This document shows positions 26,333 to 34,302 of a DNA stretch of 64,000 bases, piece after piece. Each line of letters opens with the position of its first letter. Within the stretch, counting starts at the first letter, position 1. Location of the stretch: positions 62,001 through 126,000 of the forward strand of contig NZ_FOBX01000017.1 in assembly GCF_900109945.1 (NCBI RefSeq), given 5' to 3'. Position numbers and translations under genes: made by a program. The notes under the pieces were generated by a model. The model was not told the origin of the DNA. It did not search any database and was given only the letters and a program-made list of their open reading frames with translations. Origin of the DNA: Bradyrhizobium sp. OK095 (GTDB taxonomy: Bacteria > Pseudomonadota > Alphaproteobacteria > Rhizobiales > Xanthobacteraceae).

Positions 26333-27427
26333 TTAACGCTGGTCCGGACCCTGAGCGCGGAAATCGCCGGGGGCCATGCCATAGGCGGCGTTGAAGACCC
26401 GGTAATAGGTCGCCAGGCTCTCGAAACCGCAGGAGGTCGCGATATCGACGATCAGCCGATCCGGCGCCTCGCGCATCAGGCGGCGGCTCTGTTTCAGGCG
26501 TTCGTTGGTCACCGTCTGCGAGAAGCTCTTCTCGGCTGCCTCGAACAGCATGTGCAGGTGACGCACGGAGACGGCGAGCAGGTCGGCCACCATCGCCGGT
26601 GCCAGATCTGGATTTTGGAGGTGGCCCGCGATCAGGCGTCGCGCCTGCGACAGGCGGGCGGTCCGCAGCGCAGCCTGTCCGAGCCGGCTGCCGGGCCGCA
26701 CGATGCCGCGCTCGATCAGCGCCAGATGGGCCAGTGTCTGGACCAGGGAGGCCGCATCAGCGGTCCCGTCATCGCCGCCCACGGCGGCCTCGCCGAGATC
26801 GGCAAAGCAGGCCCCGAGCAGAGGCGCCAATGTGGGATCGTCGAACATCCGCGGCGCAAGCTCACGAACCCGCCTGTCCTCCGTGGGGAGGGCGCTGACG
26901 GGGATCTTCAGGATCCGCAGGTGAAAGCCGCCGGCGCCGAGCGGCGTGGTGCGGTAGGGCAGGTCGGTATGGCTGGTGGCAAAGCCGCCATTGGCGATCG
27001 CGAAGTCGCTGCCACGCATGCCGCCGAACCAGCCGCCGCTGCCGAGTTGCTGGTAGACGCAGATGCTGTCGCCAGGCGCGTAGGCGATGTCGGAGGTGCT
27101 GCGCTCGACCGTGTAATGCGAGGCCTTCAGCTCGACGAGGCCGCCGCCGCCGAACTGGCGCAGCGAAAATTCGCCGTAGAAGTCGCCACGTCGTTCGCGC
27201 TCGAGTTCGGCAGTGACACCGAACAGGCCCTTGGACCGGACCTCGCGCCAATAATCGAAGCGGTCATGAGGTTCGACTTCGTCAGTACACCAGCGATACA
27301 CGGCAGCCCCCGCTTGCAGCGCAATGGCCCTAGAAAGAGCAGATTCCGGCGGAATCTGCCATAGGTCAGATGATGAAACCGAAGGCTGCTGGCGTTGAAC
27401 CCTCGCTGTGGCTGGATCGACTATCAT
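26333..27427 (-). CDS. AraC family transcriptional regulator
   Basis: DNA-binding regulator of 364 residues. The N-terminal part is an AraC-binding-like/cupin sensor of the ligand-binding group (FDYWREVRSKGLFGVTAELERE...). The last ~100 residues carry the two helix-turn-helix motifs, LAPAMVADLLAVSVRHLHMLFEAAEKSF and IVDIATSCGFESLATYYRVFNAAYGMAPGDFR. The frame continues to 27475, but the ATG at 27427 leaves a 74-base divergent gap to the caspase-like gene. Its target is unknown; that gene is the obvious candidate. Confidence 0.88.
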   Translation of the reverse strand: MIVDPATARVQRQQPSVSSSDLWQIPPESALSRAIALQAGAAVYRWCTDEVEPHDRFDYWREVRSKGLFGVTAELERERRGDFYGEFSLRQFGGGGLVELKASHYTVERSTSDIAYAPGDSICVYQQLGSGGWFGGMRGSDFAIANGGFATSHTDLPYRTTPLGAGGFHLRILKIPVSALPTEDRRVRELAPRMFDDPTLAPLLGACFADLGEAAVGGDDGTADAASLVQTLAHLALIERGIVRPGSRLGQAALRTARLSQARRLIAGHLQNPDLAPAMVADLLAVSVRHLHMLFEAAEKSFSQTVTNERLKQSRRLMREAPDRLIVDIATSCGFESLATYYRVFNAAYGMAPGDFRAQGPDQR

Positions 27428-27438
27428 CAACGGTGGAG

Positions 27439-27467
27439 GGTTCCAATGAACCACTGTTCGAGGGAAC
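27439..27467. promoter_or_regulatory. Two GTTC-N4-GAAC dyads in the AraC/caspase divergent gap
   Basis: GTTCCAATGAAC (27440-27451, extendable to GG...CC) and GTTCGAGGGAAC (27456-27467) have centres 16 bases apart. They occupy most of the 74 bases between the divergent starts, so they are candidate sites for the AraC protein or another regulator. Confidence 0.4.
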
Positions 27468-27501
27468 CGGCACAACGCCGATCTGCAACGGGAATTTCGC
27501 G

Positions 27502-29028
27502 ATGACGCGTCGGCTTTTTAGAATTCTGGCGGCCCTGGGCCTCGCGGCGAGCGTGAGCGGCTTCGCGTTTCCCGCGCATGCCGAGAAGCGCGTCGCGCTC
27601 GTCGTCGGCAACAACGATTACAGGAACGTCCCAAAACTGCTCAAGGCCGTCAACGACGCTCGTACCATGGGCGACACGCTGAAGCAGCTCGGCTTCTCGG
27701 TGATGGTCGCCGAGAACCAGAACCGTCAGCAGTTCTCCGAGACGCTGCTCGCCTTCGACAGGACGATCGAGCCGGGCGACACCGCGTTCTTCTTCTACGC
27801 CGGCCACGGCTTCGAAATCGCGGGCCAGAACTATCTGCTGCCGACCGACGTGCCGGCGGCGACGGAAGGGCAGGAGGAGCTGGTGCGCGACGCCTCGATC
27901 CTCGCCGACCGCATCGTCGAGCGCCTCCAGAACAAGAAGGCGCGGACCTCGATCCTGGTGTTCGACGCCTGCCGCAACAATCCGTTCGAACGTTCCGGCA
28001 CGCGCGCGGTCTCAGGCGGCGGCGGGCTTGCACCGATGGTGCAACTGCCCGAAGGCGTGTTCTCGGTGTTCTCGGCAGGTCCCCGCCAGACCGCGCTCGA
28101 TCGTCTCTCCAACGACGACGCCAATCCCAATTCGGTGTTCACGCGCACTTTTGCCAAGGAATTGCTTCAGCCCGGCGAGAACCTCGTGCAGGTGGCGCAA
28201 CGCACCCGCCGTCTCGTCAGCGAGATGGCCGACACCGTCAAGCACAGGCAGGTGCCGGTCTATTTCGACCAGATGGTCGACGACGTCTTCCTCAGCGGCG
28301 TCGCCAAGGACACGGCCGTCGCAACCGCTGCGCGTCCCGCCGATCCGCCGCCGCAGAAGCTCGCGGCGCTGCCGCCGGTCTCGGTGCCGCGCGTGCCGAA
28401 AGAGGAAACCACCAACGCGCCGATCGCGAGCTTCTCGCGCCACAATGGCGGCTGGAGCGTGGTGTTCTCCTTCGCCGACCCGACGCTCGGAATTTCCTGG
28501 CGTATGGCCGGCAATGGCGATTTCCGCGAGACCGGTTTCATCGACACGCTCGATCCGCGCACGCGCAAGCGGATGCCGAACCCGTCGATCGAACTGCCGC
28601 CGGACGCTGCGGCCGGCACCATCGAGGTCCGCTTTGTCGATCAGTCCGGCGACATGCAGGGACCGTTTCCGATCAAGTTCGATCCCGAGGCCGCGTTGAT
28701 CCGCGACCAGCGCAAGATCCTCGACATGACCGCCACGAGCTGGCTGTCATATCGCGAGTTCAACGGGTTGCTGGTCTATTACACGCATCTGGTGTCGTAT
28801 CGCTGTGCCATCCGCGAGGTGCGCATCGGTATCGACACGGCGATGCCGGACAAGGTGCTGAAACTGCCGCCTTGCGACCTCCGCGATCCCTCCGCGATTT
28901 CGGCCGGCATGCTGCTCTACCAGAAGCTGCCGCCGACCACGCAATTCATGTCGGTCGAATTGACTTATCGCGACGGCAGCGTGTCGGAGGTCAAGAGCTT
29001 TCGGACGGCCAACCGCAGCAACAATTGA
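27502..29028 (+). CDS. Secreted caspase-like protease (peptidase C14, metacaspase type)
   Basis: A 508-residue exported protein. The signal peptide MTRRLFRILAALGLAASVSG (continuing to AHA) precedes a caspase p20 domain beginning EKRVALVVGNNDY. The catalytic pair is His102 in FFFYAGHGFE and Cys157 in ILVFDACRNNPF. After a Pro/Ala linker near residue 280 comes a ~200-residue C-terminal beta-rich region of no recognised family (SFSRHNGGWSVVFSFADPTL...). The start at 27502 gives a clean signal peptide; the frame is open from 27370. Substrate and role are unknown. Confidence 0.88.
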   Translation: MTRRLFRILAALGLAASVSGFAFPAHAEKRVALVVGNNDYRNVPKLLKAVNDARTMGDTLKQLGFSVMVAENQNRQQFSETLLAFDRTIEPGDTAFFFYAGHGFEIAGQNYLLPTDVPAATEGQEELVRDASILADRIVERLQNKKARTSILVFDACRNNPFERSGTRAVSGGGGLAPMVQLPEGVFSVFSAGPRQTALDRLSNDDANPNSVFTRTFAKELLQPGENLVQVAQRTRRLVSEMADTVKHRQVPVYFDQMVDDVFLSGVAKDTAVATAARPADPPPQKLAALPPVSVPRVPKEETTNAPIASFSRHNGGWSVVFSFADPTLGISWRMAGNGDFRETGFIDTLDPRTRKRMPNPSIELPPDAAAGTIEVRFVDQSGDMQGPFPIKFDPEAALIRDQRKILDMTATSWLSYREFNGLLVYYTHLVSYRCAIREVRIGIDTAMPDKVLKLPPCDLRDPSAISAGMLLYQKLPPTTQFMSVELTYRDGSVSEVKSFRTANRSNN

Positions 29029-29061
29029 GCGGTGTGGGCGAAGGTGCCGGGCGCGCCTTCG

Positions 29062-29346
29062 CTACCCGAGGCGCTTCCTGATGAAGCGCCTAAGGGACTC
29101 GACGGCTTCCATCAAGGGCGGAGCCAGCGAAAAGAACGCGCCCATCGCGATCGAGATGATGACGTGGCGCAGCAGGAGCTTCTCCTGCTCCTCGAACGGA
29201 TAACCGTTCTGGTCGATCGGCACCGATGCAAGCGTGCCGGTCCGCCGCGGATCCAGCCTCCGCGGCCTGCGCGGCGGAATCATGATCACGACGAAAAGCA
29301 CGTTGATCAGAATCCACACGCCGAGCACTATGAGGATCGTCCGCAC
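29062..29346 (-). CDS. Small membrane protein of unknown function
   Basis: 94 residues. A strong N-terminal membrane helix (TILIVLGVWILINVLFVVIMI) is followed by a basic proline/arginine patch (PPRRPRRLDPRR), a polar stretch and a second, weaker helix (VIISIAMGAFFSLAPPL) before a basic C-terminus. It converges with the caspase-like gene. No family is recognised, but the layout is convincing for a real inner-membrane protein. Confidence 0.65.
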   Translation of the reverse strand: MRTILIVLGVWILINVLFVVIMIPPRRPRRLDPRRTGTLASVPIDQNGYPFEEQEKLLLRHVIISIAMGAFFSLAPPLMEAVESLRRFIRKRLG

Positions 29347-29466
29347 CGCAATTTCCCGAAATCAATCGAAGTCTTGGGCGACGCTAACGGCCATTCACAA
29401 CTGCGGCAAATGAATACTGTTTGCTGCACCGCACAGAAAACTTAAGTCGTAAATGAGGACCCCGCC

Positions 29467-30723
29467 GTGGAACCCGATACGCCGCGATCTCCGCAGGCAG
29501 CCTACTTGAAAGCCCGATGCTGCATCGTCGGCGGCGGGCCCGCCGGCATGATGCTCGGCTATCTCCTGGCGCGTGCCGGTATCGACGTCGTGGTGCTGGA
29601 GAAGCATGCGGATTTCTTCCGCGACTTTCGCGGCGACACCGTGCATCCCTCGACGCTCCAGGTGATGGACGAGCTCGGCCTGATCGACGGCTTCCTGAAG
29701 CTGCCGCATCAGCGCTTGCAAAAAATGGACGGCCTGTTCGGCGGCACGCCGGTGCGGATCGCCGATCTGAGCCGGCTCCACACCAAATACCCGTTCATCG
29801 CCTTCATGCCGCAATGGGATTTTCTGAATTTTCTGCGCGAGGCCGGCAAGCGCTTTGCTGCGCTGAAGGTGATGATGAATACGGAAGCCGTCGACCTGAT
29901 CCGCCGCGGCGAGACCATCGCCGGCGTGCGCGCGAAGACGCCGGATGGCATCGTCGACATCGAGGCCGATCTCACCATTGCCTGCGACGGCCGGCATTCG
30001 ATCGTGCGCGAGTGTGCCAGTCTCGAGGTCGAGGAGATCGGCGCGCCGATGGATGTGCTCTGGTTCCGTGTCGGCCGCAAAGCAGATGAGACCGAGAACC
30101 TGTTCGCGCGCGTCGAGTCCGGCAAGATGATGATCACCTTCGACCGCGGCGACTATTGGCAATGCGCCTATGTCATCGACAAGGGACAATACGACGCGGT
30201 GAAGGCGAGGGGATTGCAGGCGCTGACCGACGACATCGTGCGCATGGCGCCGATCCTGAAGAGCGGCATTGTCGACGTGAAGAGTTTTGACGATTTCAAG
30301 CTGCTCACCGTCGCGATCAACCGCCTCAAGCGCTGGACGCGGCCGGGTCTGCTTTGTATTGGCGATGCCGCGCATGCGATGTCGCCGGTCGGCGGTGTCG
30401 GCGTCAATCTCGCCGTGCAGGATGCGGTCGCCACCGCGAACCTGCTCGCCGACAAGCTTCAGCACGGTTGCCCGTCCGAGGACGAGCTCGATGCCGTGCG
30501 CCGCCGGCGCGAGTTCCCGGTGAAGATGACGCAAGCCATGCAGGTGATCGTGCAGAACAACATCATCAGCGGCGCCTTGCAGGGCGGCGACCGGCCGCTG
30601 AAGGTGCCGCTGGTCGTGCGCCTCATCACCGCGCTGCCCTGGCTCCAGGGCATTCCGGCGCGCCTCATTGCGCTTGGCGTGCGGCCCGAGCATGTGCAGT
30701 CGAAGGCCGCGCCGGGATCGTAG
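29467..30723 (+). CDS. FAD-dependent monooxygenase (PHBH/UbiH fold)
   Basis: A 418-residue flavoprotein hydroxylase-type enzyme. The FAD-binding motif is CCIVGGGPAGMMLGYLLARAG near the N-terminus, with GDTVHPSTLQVMDELGL after it. The mid motif is CDGRHSIVRE, and the second FAD contact GDAAHAMSPVGGVGVNLAVQDA is near residue 300. These are the three fingerprints of the family. The substrate is likely aromatic but cannot be given. It starts with GTG, with TGAGGA 8 bases before it. No pathway partner is adjacent. Confidence 0.88.
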   Translation: MEPDTPRSPQAAYLKARCCIVGGGPAGMMLGYLLARAGIDVVVLEKHADFFRDFRGDTVHPSTLQVMDELGLIDGFLKLPHQRLQKMDGLFGGTPVRIADLSRLHTKYPFIAFMPQWDFLNFLREAGKRFAALKVMMNTEAVDLIRRGETIAGVRAKTPDGIVDIEADLTIACDGRHSIVRECASLEVEEIGAPMDVLWFRVGRKADETENLFARVESGKMMITFDRGDYWQCAYVIDKGQYDAVKARGLQALTDDIVRMAPILKSGIVDVKSFDDFKLLTVAINRLKRWTRPGLLCIGDAAHAMSPVGGVGVNLAVQDAVATANLLADKLQHGCPSEDELDAVRRRREFPVKMTQAMQVIVQNNIISGALQGGDRPLKVPLVVRLITALPWLQGIPARLIALGVRPEHVQSKAAPGS

Positions 30724-30902
30724 CGCAACGATCCGGTAGGGATAATGCCACGTTAAATCGCGCACGGCGCGTTGCGTGCGTGCAACAGCGCAAACGGATT
30801 CACGGCGTGATGCTCGCCAATCCGGCATCTTAACTTTCTTGATTCAAATTTGAGTAAGAACTGCGTGTGACCGTGCATCCATCAAAGGACACGGGGTGTA
30901 CC

Positions 30903-31670
30903 ATGCGTAACAAATTGATCGCCGCCTTCGCCTGCACGACCGCTCTGGTTTCGACCGGCGCTGCTTCCGCGGCCGATCTCGGTGCGCGCTACACGAAGGC
31001 GCCGGCCTATGCCGAGCCGCTGTTCAACTGGACCGGCTTCTACGTCGGCGGCCATATCGGTGGCGCCTGGACCAACGAGCAGTTCATCAACAACGGAACC
31101 GGCGCGCCGTTCGGCGACCTCGCGCCCGGCGACAGCTTCCGCCAGCGCAAGTCGGGCATCATGGGCGGCGCCCAGATCGGTTACAACTGGCAGGCCAACA
31201 ACTACGTGTTCGGCATGGAAGGCACGATCTCCGGCCTCGACAACAAGGGCACGGTCGTGAACACCACCATCGGTGCCGCTGACGACGTGTTCTCCTGGCG
31301 CGCCAACGTGCTCGCGACCGTCGTCGGTCGTGCGGGCTTCGCCGTGCAGAACAATCTGTTCTACATCAAGGGCGGCTATGCCGGCGTGAACAACCGTCTC
31401 AACGTCAGCGACACCGTCGCCCCGGCGACGGGCTCGGGCGGTCAGACCCACTGGGCCAACGGCTGGACCGTCGGCGCGGGCTGGGAATACGGCATCACCC
31501 GCAACTGGATCGTTGGCCTCGAATACAACTACGCGGCCTTCGGCGGGCAGACCTATCAGCTCGGCGGCACCTCGGGTAACTACACCTTCGATGCCAAGCC
31601 GCGTGACATCCAGTGGGCCGTCGTGCGCGCGAGCTACAAGTTCGACGCGCCGGTCATCGCCCGCTACTGA
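30903..31670 (+). CDS. Outer membrane beta-barrel protein (Omp25/Omp31-like porin family)
   Basis: A 255-residue outer-membrane protein. The signal peptide MRNKLIAAFACTTALVSTGA ends at SAADLGARYTKAP. The rhizobial motif NWTGFYVGGHIGGAW follows, then an eight-strand barrel pattern (GMEGTISGLD..., GWEYGITRNWIVGLEYNYAAFG), ending in aromatic VIARY as outer-membrane barrels do. The frame is open from 30867 but the signal peptide fixes the start at 30903. A terminator follows. It is related to the barrel protein at 33135-33917. Confidence 0.9.
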   Translation: MRNKLIAAFACTTALVSTGAASAADLGARYTKAPAYAEPLFNWTGFYVGGHIGGAWTNEQFINNGTGAPFGDLAPGDSFRQRKSGIMGGAQIGYNWQANNYVFGMEGTISGLDNKGTVVNTTIGAADDVFSWRANVLATVVGRAGFAVQNNLFYIKGGYAGVNNRLNVSDTVAPATGSGGQTHWANGWTVGAGWEYGITRNWIVGLEYNYAAFGGQTYQLGGTSGNYTFDAKPRDIQWAVVRASYKFDAPVIARY

Positions 31671-31721
31671 GCAACAAACGACCAAGCTGCAAAAAAAAGA
31701 CGATCACTGCCAAATTCAAAA

Positions 31722-31749
31722 GCCCCGGCAATGCCGGGGCTTCTTTTTT
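31722..31749 (+). terminator. Intrinsic terminator after the outer membrane protein gene
   Basis: GCCCCGGCAATGCCGGGGC (31722-31740) is a strong hairpin followed by TTCTTTTTT, 51 bases past the stop. Confidence 0.85.
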
Positions 31750-31779
31750 GCGTGCAGTGTTTTCGCGTGCAAGGCGGCG

Positions 31780-32550
31780 TCAGGCCATCACCGAGAACCC
31801 GCCGTCAACGGGGATGGCGGTGCCCGTGACGAAGTTCGAAGCGGATGAGGCGAGAAACACCGCGATGCCCGCGAAGTCGTCGATGTCGCCCCAGCGCCCT
31901 GCGGGCGTGCGGGCCAGCACGCGCTCGTGCAATCCATCGACCTGCTTGCGCGCGCCGCGGGTGAGGTCGGTGTCGATCCAGCCCGGCAGGATGGCGTTGA
32001 CCTGGATGTTGTCGGGTGCCCAGGCATTGGCGCAGGCGCGCGTGTACTGCACGATGCCGCCCTTGCTTGCCGCATAGGCGGTGGCGAAGCTCGCGCCGAA
32101 GATCGACATCATCGAGCCGATGTTGATCACCTTGCCGTTGCCGGACGCCTTCAGCGCCGGATAGGCCAGCTTAGAGCACAGGAAGGCGCTGGTGAGGTTG
32201 GTATTGATCACAGTGTTCCACTCGTCGAGCTCGAGCTCGTGCGGGGGCTTGCGGATGCTCATGCCCGCATTGTTGATGAGGATGTCGATACGGCCGAGAT
32301 CCCCAACGACACGCTCGACCATTGCGGCGATCGCGGCCTTGTCGGTCACGTCGGTGGTGACGGCAATCGCCTTCACGCCGCGCGCTTTGAGATCGGCGAC
32401 GGCCGCGGCCGATTTGGCTTCGTTGCGTCCGACCACGGCGATATCGGCGCCGGCGTCTGCGAGGCCATGAGCCAGGCCGAGCCCGATGCCGCCATTACCT
32501 CCTGTGACGATCGCGACCTTGCCGCGAAGATCGAACCTGCTGGATGTCAT
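31780..32550 (-). CDS. Short-chain dehydrogenase/reductase
   Basis: NAD(P)-dependent oxidoreductase of 256 residues. The cofactor motif is VTGGNGGIGLGLA, the structural motif is NNAGMS, the catalytic serine region is INIGSMMS and the catalytic Tyr/Lys pair is YAASK. The C-terminal GWIDTDLT...FLASSASNFVTGTAIPVDGGF is typical of classical SDRs, close to gluconate or 2-deoxy-gluconate dehydrogenases. The substrate is unknown. A small membrane protein gene lies just upstream on the same strand (21 bases), so they may be cotranscribed. Confidence 0.88.
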   Translation of the reverse strand: MTSSRFDLRGKVAIVTGGNGGIGLGLAHGLADAGADIAVVGRNEAKSAAAVADLKARGVKAIAVTTDVTDKAAIAAMVERVVGDLGRIDILINNAGMSIRKPPHELELDEWNTVINTNLTSAFLCSKLAYPALKASGNGKVINIGSMMSIFGASFATAYAASKGGIVQYTRACANAWAPDNIQVNAILPGWIDTDLTRGARKQVDGLHERVLARTPAGRWGDIDDFAGIAVFLASSASNFVTGTAIPVDGGFSVMA

Positions 32551-32571
32551 GCTTGTATTCCCTGGTTTCTT

Positions 32572-32757
32572 TTATTGGTTGCTCTGCCAGATCAGCACCA
32601 GCCCGAACCCGGCCATGGCTGCGCCATAGCCGGCCCATTGCAGCTGGTTGACCATGAAGCTCGATCGCGGCCAGGGAACGGTGCCCGTGCCTTGTCCGAT
32701 CCAGAGCAGCCCGACGACGAGAGCAAACAGGCCTGCGATCAGCAGAAATCTGCGCAT
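32572..32757 (-). CDS. Small two-helix membrane protein
   Basis: 61 residues with two hydrophobic helices (FLLIAGLFALVVGLLWIGQG and LQWAGYGAAMAGFGLVLIW) joined by a short loop (TVPWPRSSFMVN). The start at 32757 has an excellent ribosome site, GGGGAGG, 5 bases upstream; longer frames reaching 32949 are not needed. It precedes the SDR gene by 21 bases on the same strand. No function is recognised. Confidence 0.65.
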   Translation of the reverse strand: MRRFLLIAGLFALVVGLLWIGQGTGTVPWPRSSFMVNQLQWAGYGAAMAGFGLVLIWQSNQ

Positions 32758-32896
32758 GCATTCCTCCCCATAGGTCTGCTTCTGTCGCGGCCCACGGCTT
32801 GAACGATTGCCGCAGGTCACGAAAACTTGCGGCCAGACTAACCGTAGCTGCGGTTCAGATACAATGGCTGGGGATGCAGGACTGGCGGGAGGACGC

Positions 32897-33109
32897 ATGT
32901 CCGTGCGCAAGGTGGTCCTGGGCATTACGGCTGCGGCCGCGCTGTTCAACCCTCTCTACGAATCAACGCGGACGCAGTTCGGCTTCTCTCCCCTTCAGAG
33001 CCTGCATATCGAGCTCAGCGCGGCCGAGGCGGCCAGGGCGCTGAAGGCAAGCGTCACACGCTTAAAGCATCGCACAACGAAAAAGCCCCGGGCGATGCCG
33101 GGGCTTTGA
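32897..33109 (+). CDS. Possible small protein with N-terminal hydrophobic segment
   Basis: 70 residues starting MSVRKVVLGITAAAALFNPL, like a short export signal or membrane anchor, then a helical region (LHIELSAAEAARALKASVTRLK). The start has GGGAGGA 5 bases upstream. Against it, the last ~10 codons read through the terminator hairpin of the convergent outer-membrane protein gene, and no family is recognised. Treat as tentative. Confidence 0.35.
   Translation: MSVRKVVLGITAAAALFNPLYESTRTQFGFSPLQSLHIELSAAEAARALKASVTRLKHRTTKKPRAMPGL
33080..33104 (-). terminator. Intrinsic terminator of the second outer membrane protein gene
   Basis: On the minus strand GCCCCGGCATCGCCCGGGGC (33085-33104) is a GC-rich hairpin followed by TTTTT (33080-33084), about 30 bases past the stop of the outer-membrane protein gene. 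Confidence 0.8.
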
Positions 33110-33134
33110 CGTCTGAAGTTGAGTTCAGCTTAGC

Positions 33135-33917
33135 TCAGTACTTGGCGACGACCGGGCCGGTCCAGTTGAAGCGGTAGACCAGCGAGGTCGAAACCGTCTG
33201 GTTCCAGTGGTTGGCACGGATGTCGTTGCCAACCGGCAGGTTGGTGCCGTCGAACAGTTCGCTCTGGGTCTTCGAACCGTAGAACGCCGAACGGTATTCG
33301 GTCTTCATGAACCAGCCGGGGGACTGGATGCCGAAGATGTTCAGGTTGTTCTCGACGCCGCCGCCGATGAAGAAGCCGTTGCGGTTGTAGCCGTTGAGAT
33401 GCACGCCGACCGGAACGCCAGCCAGGTTGGTGAAGCTCGTGCTGCCGAAGTGAGCGCCCGAGTAACCGCCGTTGACGTAGGAGAGAACGTTCGGAGCAAC
33501 CAGCCAGCCGAGGCGCACGCCGGCGGCCCAGGAGTCTTCCATCTTCTGCTTGCCGGTGATGCCGTTGAGCGGATCCTGAACGGTGCCCTTGATGCTGCCG
33601 AACTGACCGTCAGCGAACACGCCGGCGACCCAGGTGCCGCTGAACTGCCAGTCGTAGCCGAGACCGACGGTGCCGAACCAGCCCGAAGCGCCCTGGCGCT
33701 GAGCGATCGTCAGCGGAGTGCCGGTCGCGGTGGACTGAATGGTCTGGTCCGAAGCCTGGATGCCGCCGCCGCCACCACCGAAGATGTAGAAGCCAGTCCA
33801 GTTGGCAACCGGAGCAGCCATCGGGGCCTTGACGTAGGGACGGGCAGCGAGGTCAGCCGCCGAGGCCGAACCGGTCATCGCGGCAACCGCGGTCAGTGCG
33901 AGCAAAATCTTCTTCAT
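33135..33917 (-). CDS. Outer membrane beta-barrel protein (porin family)
   Basis: A 260-residue outer-membrane protein. The signal peptide MKKILLALTAVAAMTGSASA is followed by ADLAARPYVKAP and NWTGFYIFGGGGGG. Barrel strands run to the final WTGPVVAKY, with terminal aromatic Tyr. It is related in plan to the gene at 30903 but diverged. The start at 33917 is set by the signal peptide; the frame extends to 33962. Such proteins are abundant and growth-regulated in rhizobia. Confidence 0.9.
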   Translation of the reverse strand: MKKILLALTAVAAMTGSASAADLAARPYVKAPMAAPVANWTGFYIFGGGGGGIQASDQTIQSTATGTPLTIAQRQGASGWFGTVGLGYDWQFSGTWVAGVFADGQFGSIKGTVQDPLNGITGKQKMEDSWAAGVRLGWLVAPNVLSYVNGGYSGAHFGSTSFTNLAGVPVGVHLNGYNRNGFFIGGGVENNLNIFGIQSPGWFMKTEYRSAFYGSKTQSELFDGTNLPVGNDIRANHWNQTVSTSLVYRFNWTGPVVAKY

Positions 33918-34261
33918 GTTGAAATCCCCAAGCTTTGGTCGGTCCGGCAGGCGCGAGCGCACTGAAGTCCTAGTGATCTGATGCCCGGACTATAGACGCT
34001 TTCCACCGAAATGCTGTTGCAGGGCAGGCACAGTCGCCGGGAAACGCCGCTCGGTGGAGATTCTGGCCGCGATCGCTTGAATCTTAAAAATCAACGTAGA
34101 TTCAATATGTTGAGACGATTTTTGATGCCGGTTTTCAGGTAAGGTTTCGTTAGCAAATCCGACTTTGTCTGAAATGGAGGCAATCCTGCCTCTGCCTTGG
34201 GTTCGGTGAGTCGTTGGCCTAGCCGTCCGGAAACGCCGAATCGTCATCACAAATGAAAAAA
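33918..34261. other. Gap between the outer membrane protein gene and the parE terminator
   Basis: About 340 bases with no supported gene and visibly more AT-rich than its surroundings around 34080-34160. It contains TTGAATCT-N13-AGATTCAA (34077-34105), a perfect 8-base dyad about 160 bases before the outer-membrane protein start. CTATAG near 33991 on the minus strand may be a -10 element for that gene. Confidence 0.45.
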
Positions 34262-34282
34262 GCCCCGGACTTGGGCCGGGGC
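34256..34282 (-). terminator. Intrinsic terminator of parE
   Basis: On the minus strand GCCCCGGCCCAAGTCCGGGGC (34262-34282) forms a hairpin followed by TTTTTT (34256-34261), 20 bases past the parE stop. Confidence 0.85.
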
Positions 34283-34302
34283 TTTTGACGGAGGGCGCGG
34301 CT

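Noticed and set aside
27439..27467. LexA (SOS) box before the caspase-like gene
   Set aside because: The alphaproteobacterial box needs GTTC-N7-GTTC; here GTTC copies are 16 bases apart, and the dyads are GTTC-N4-GAAC instead.
29395..30828. 477-codon frame antisense to the FAD monooxygenase
   Set aside because: Same kind of shadow; the monooxygenase has all three family motifs, while the antisense product has none.
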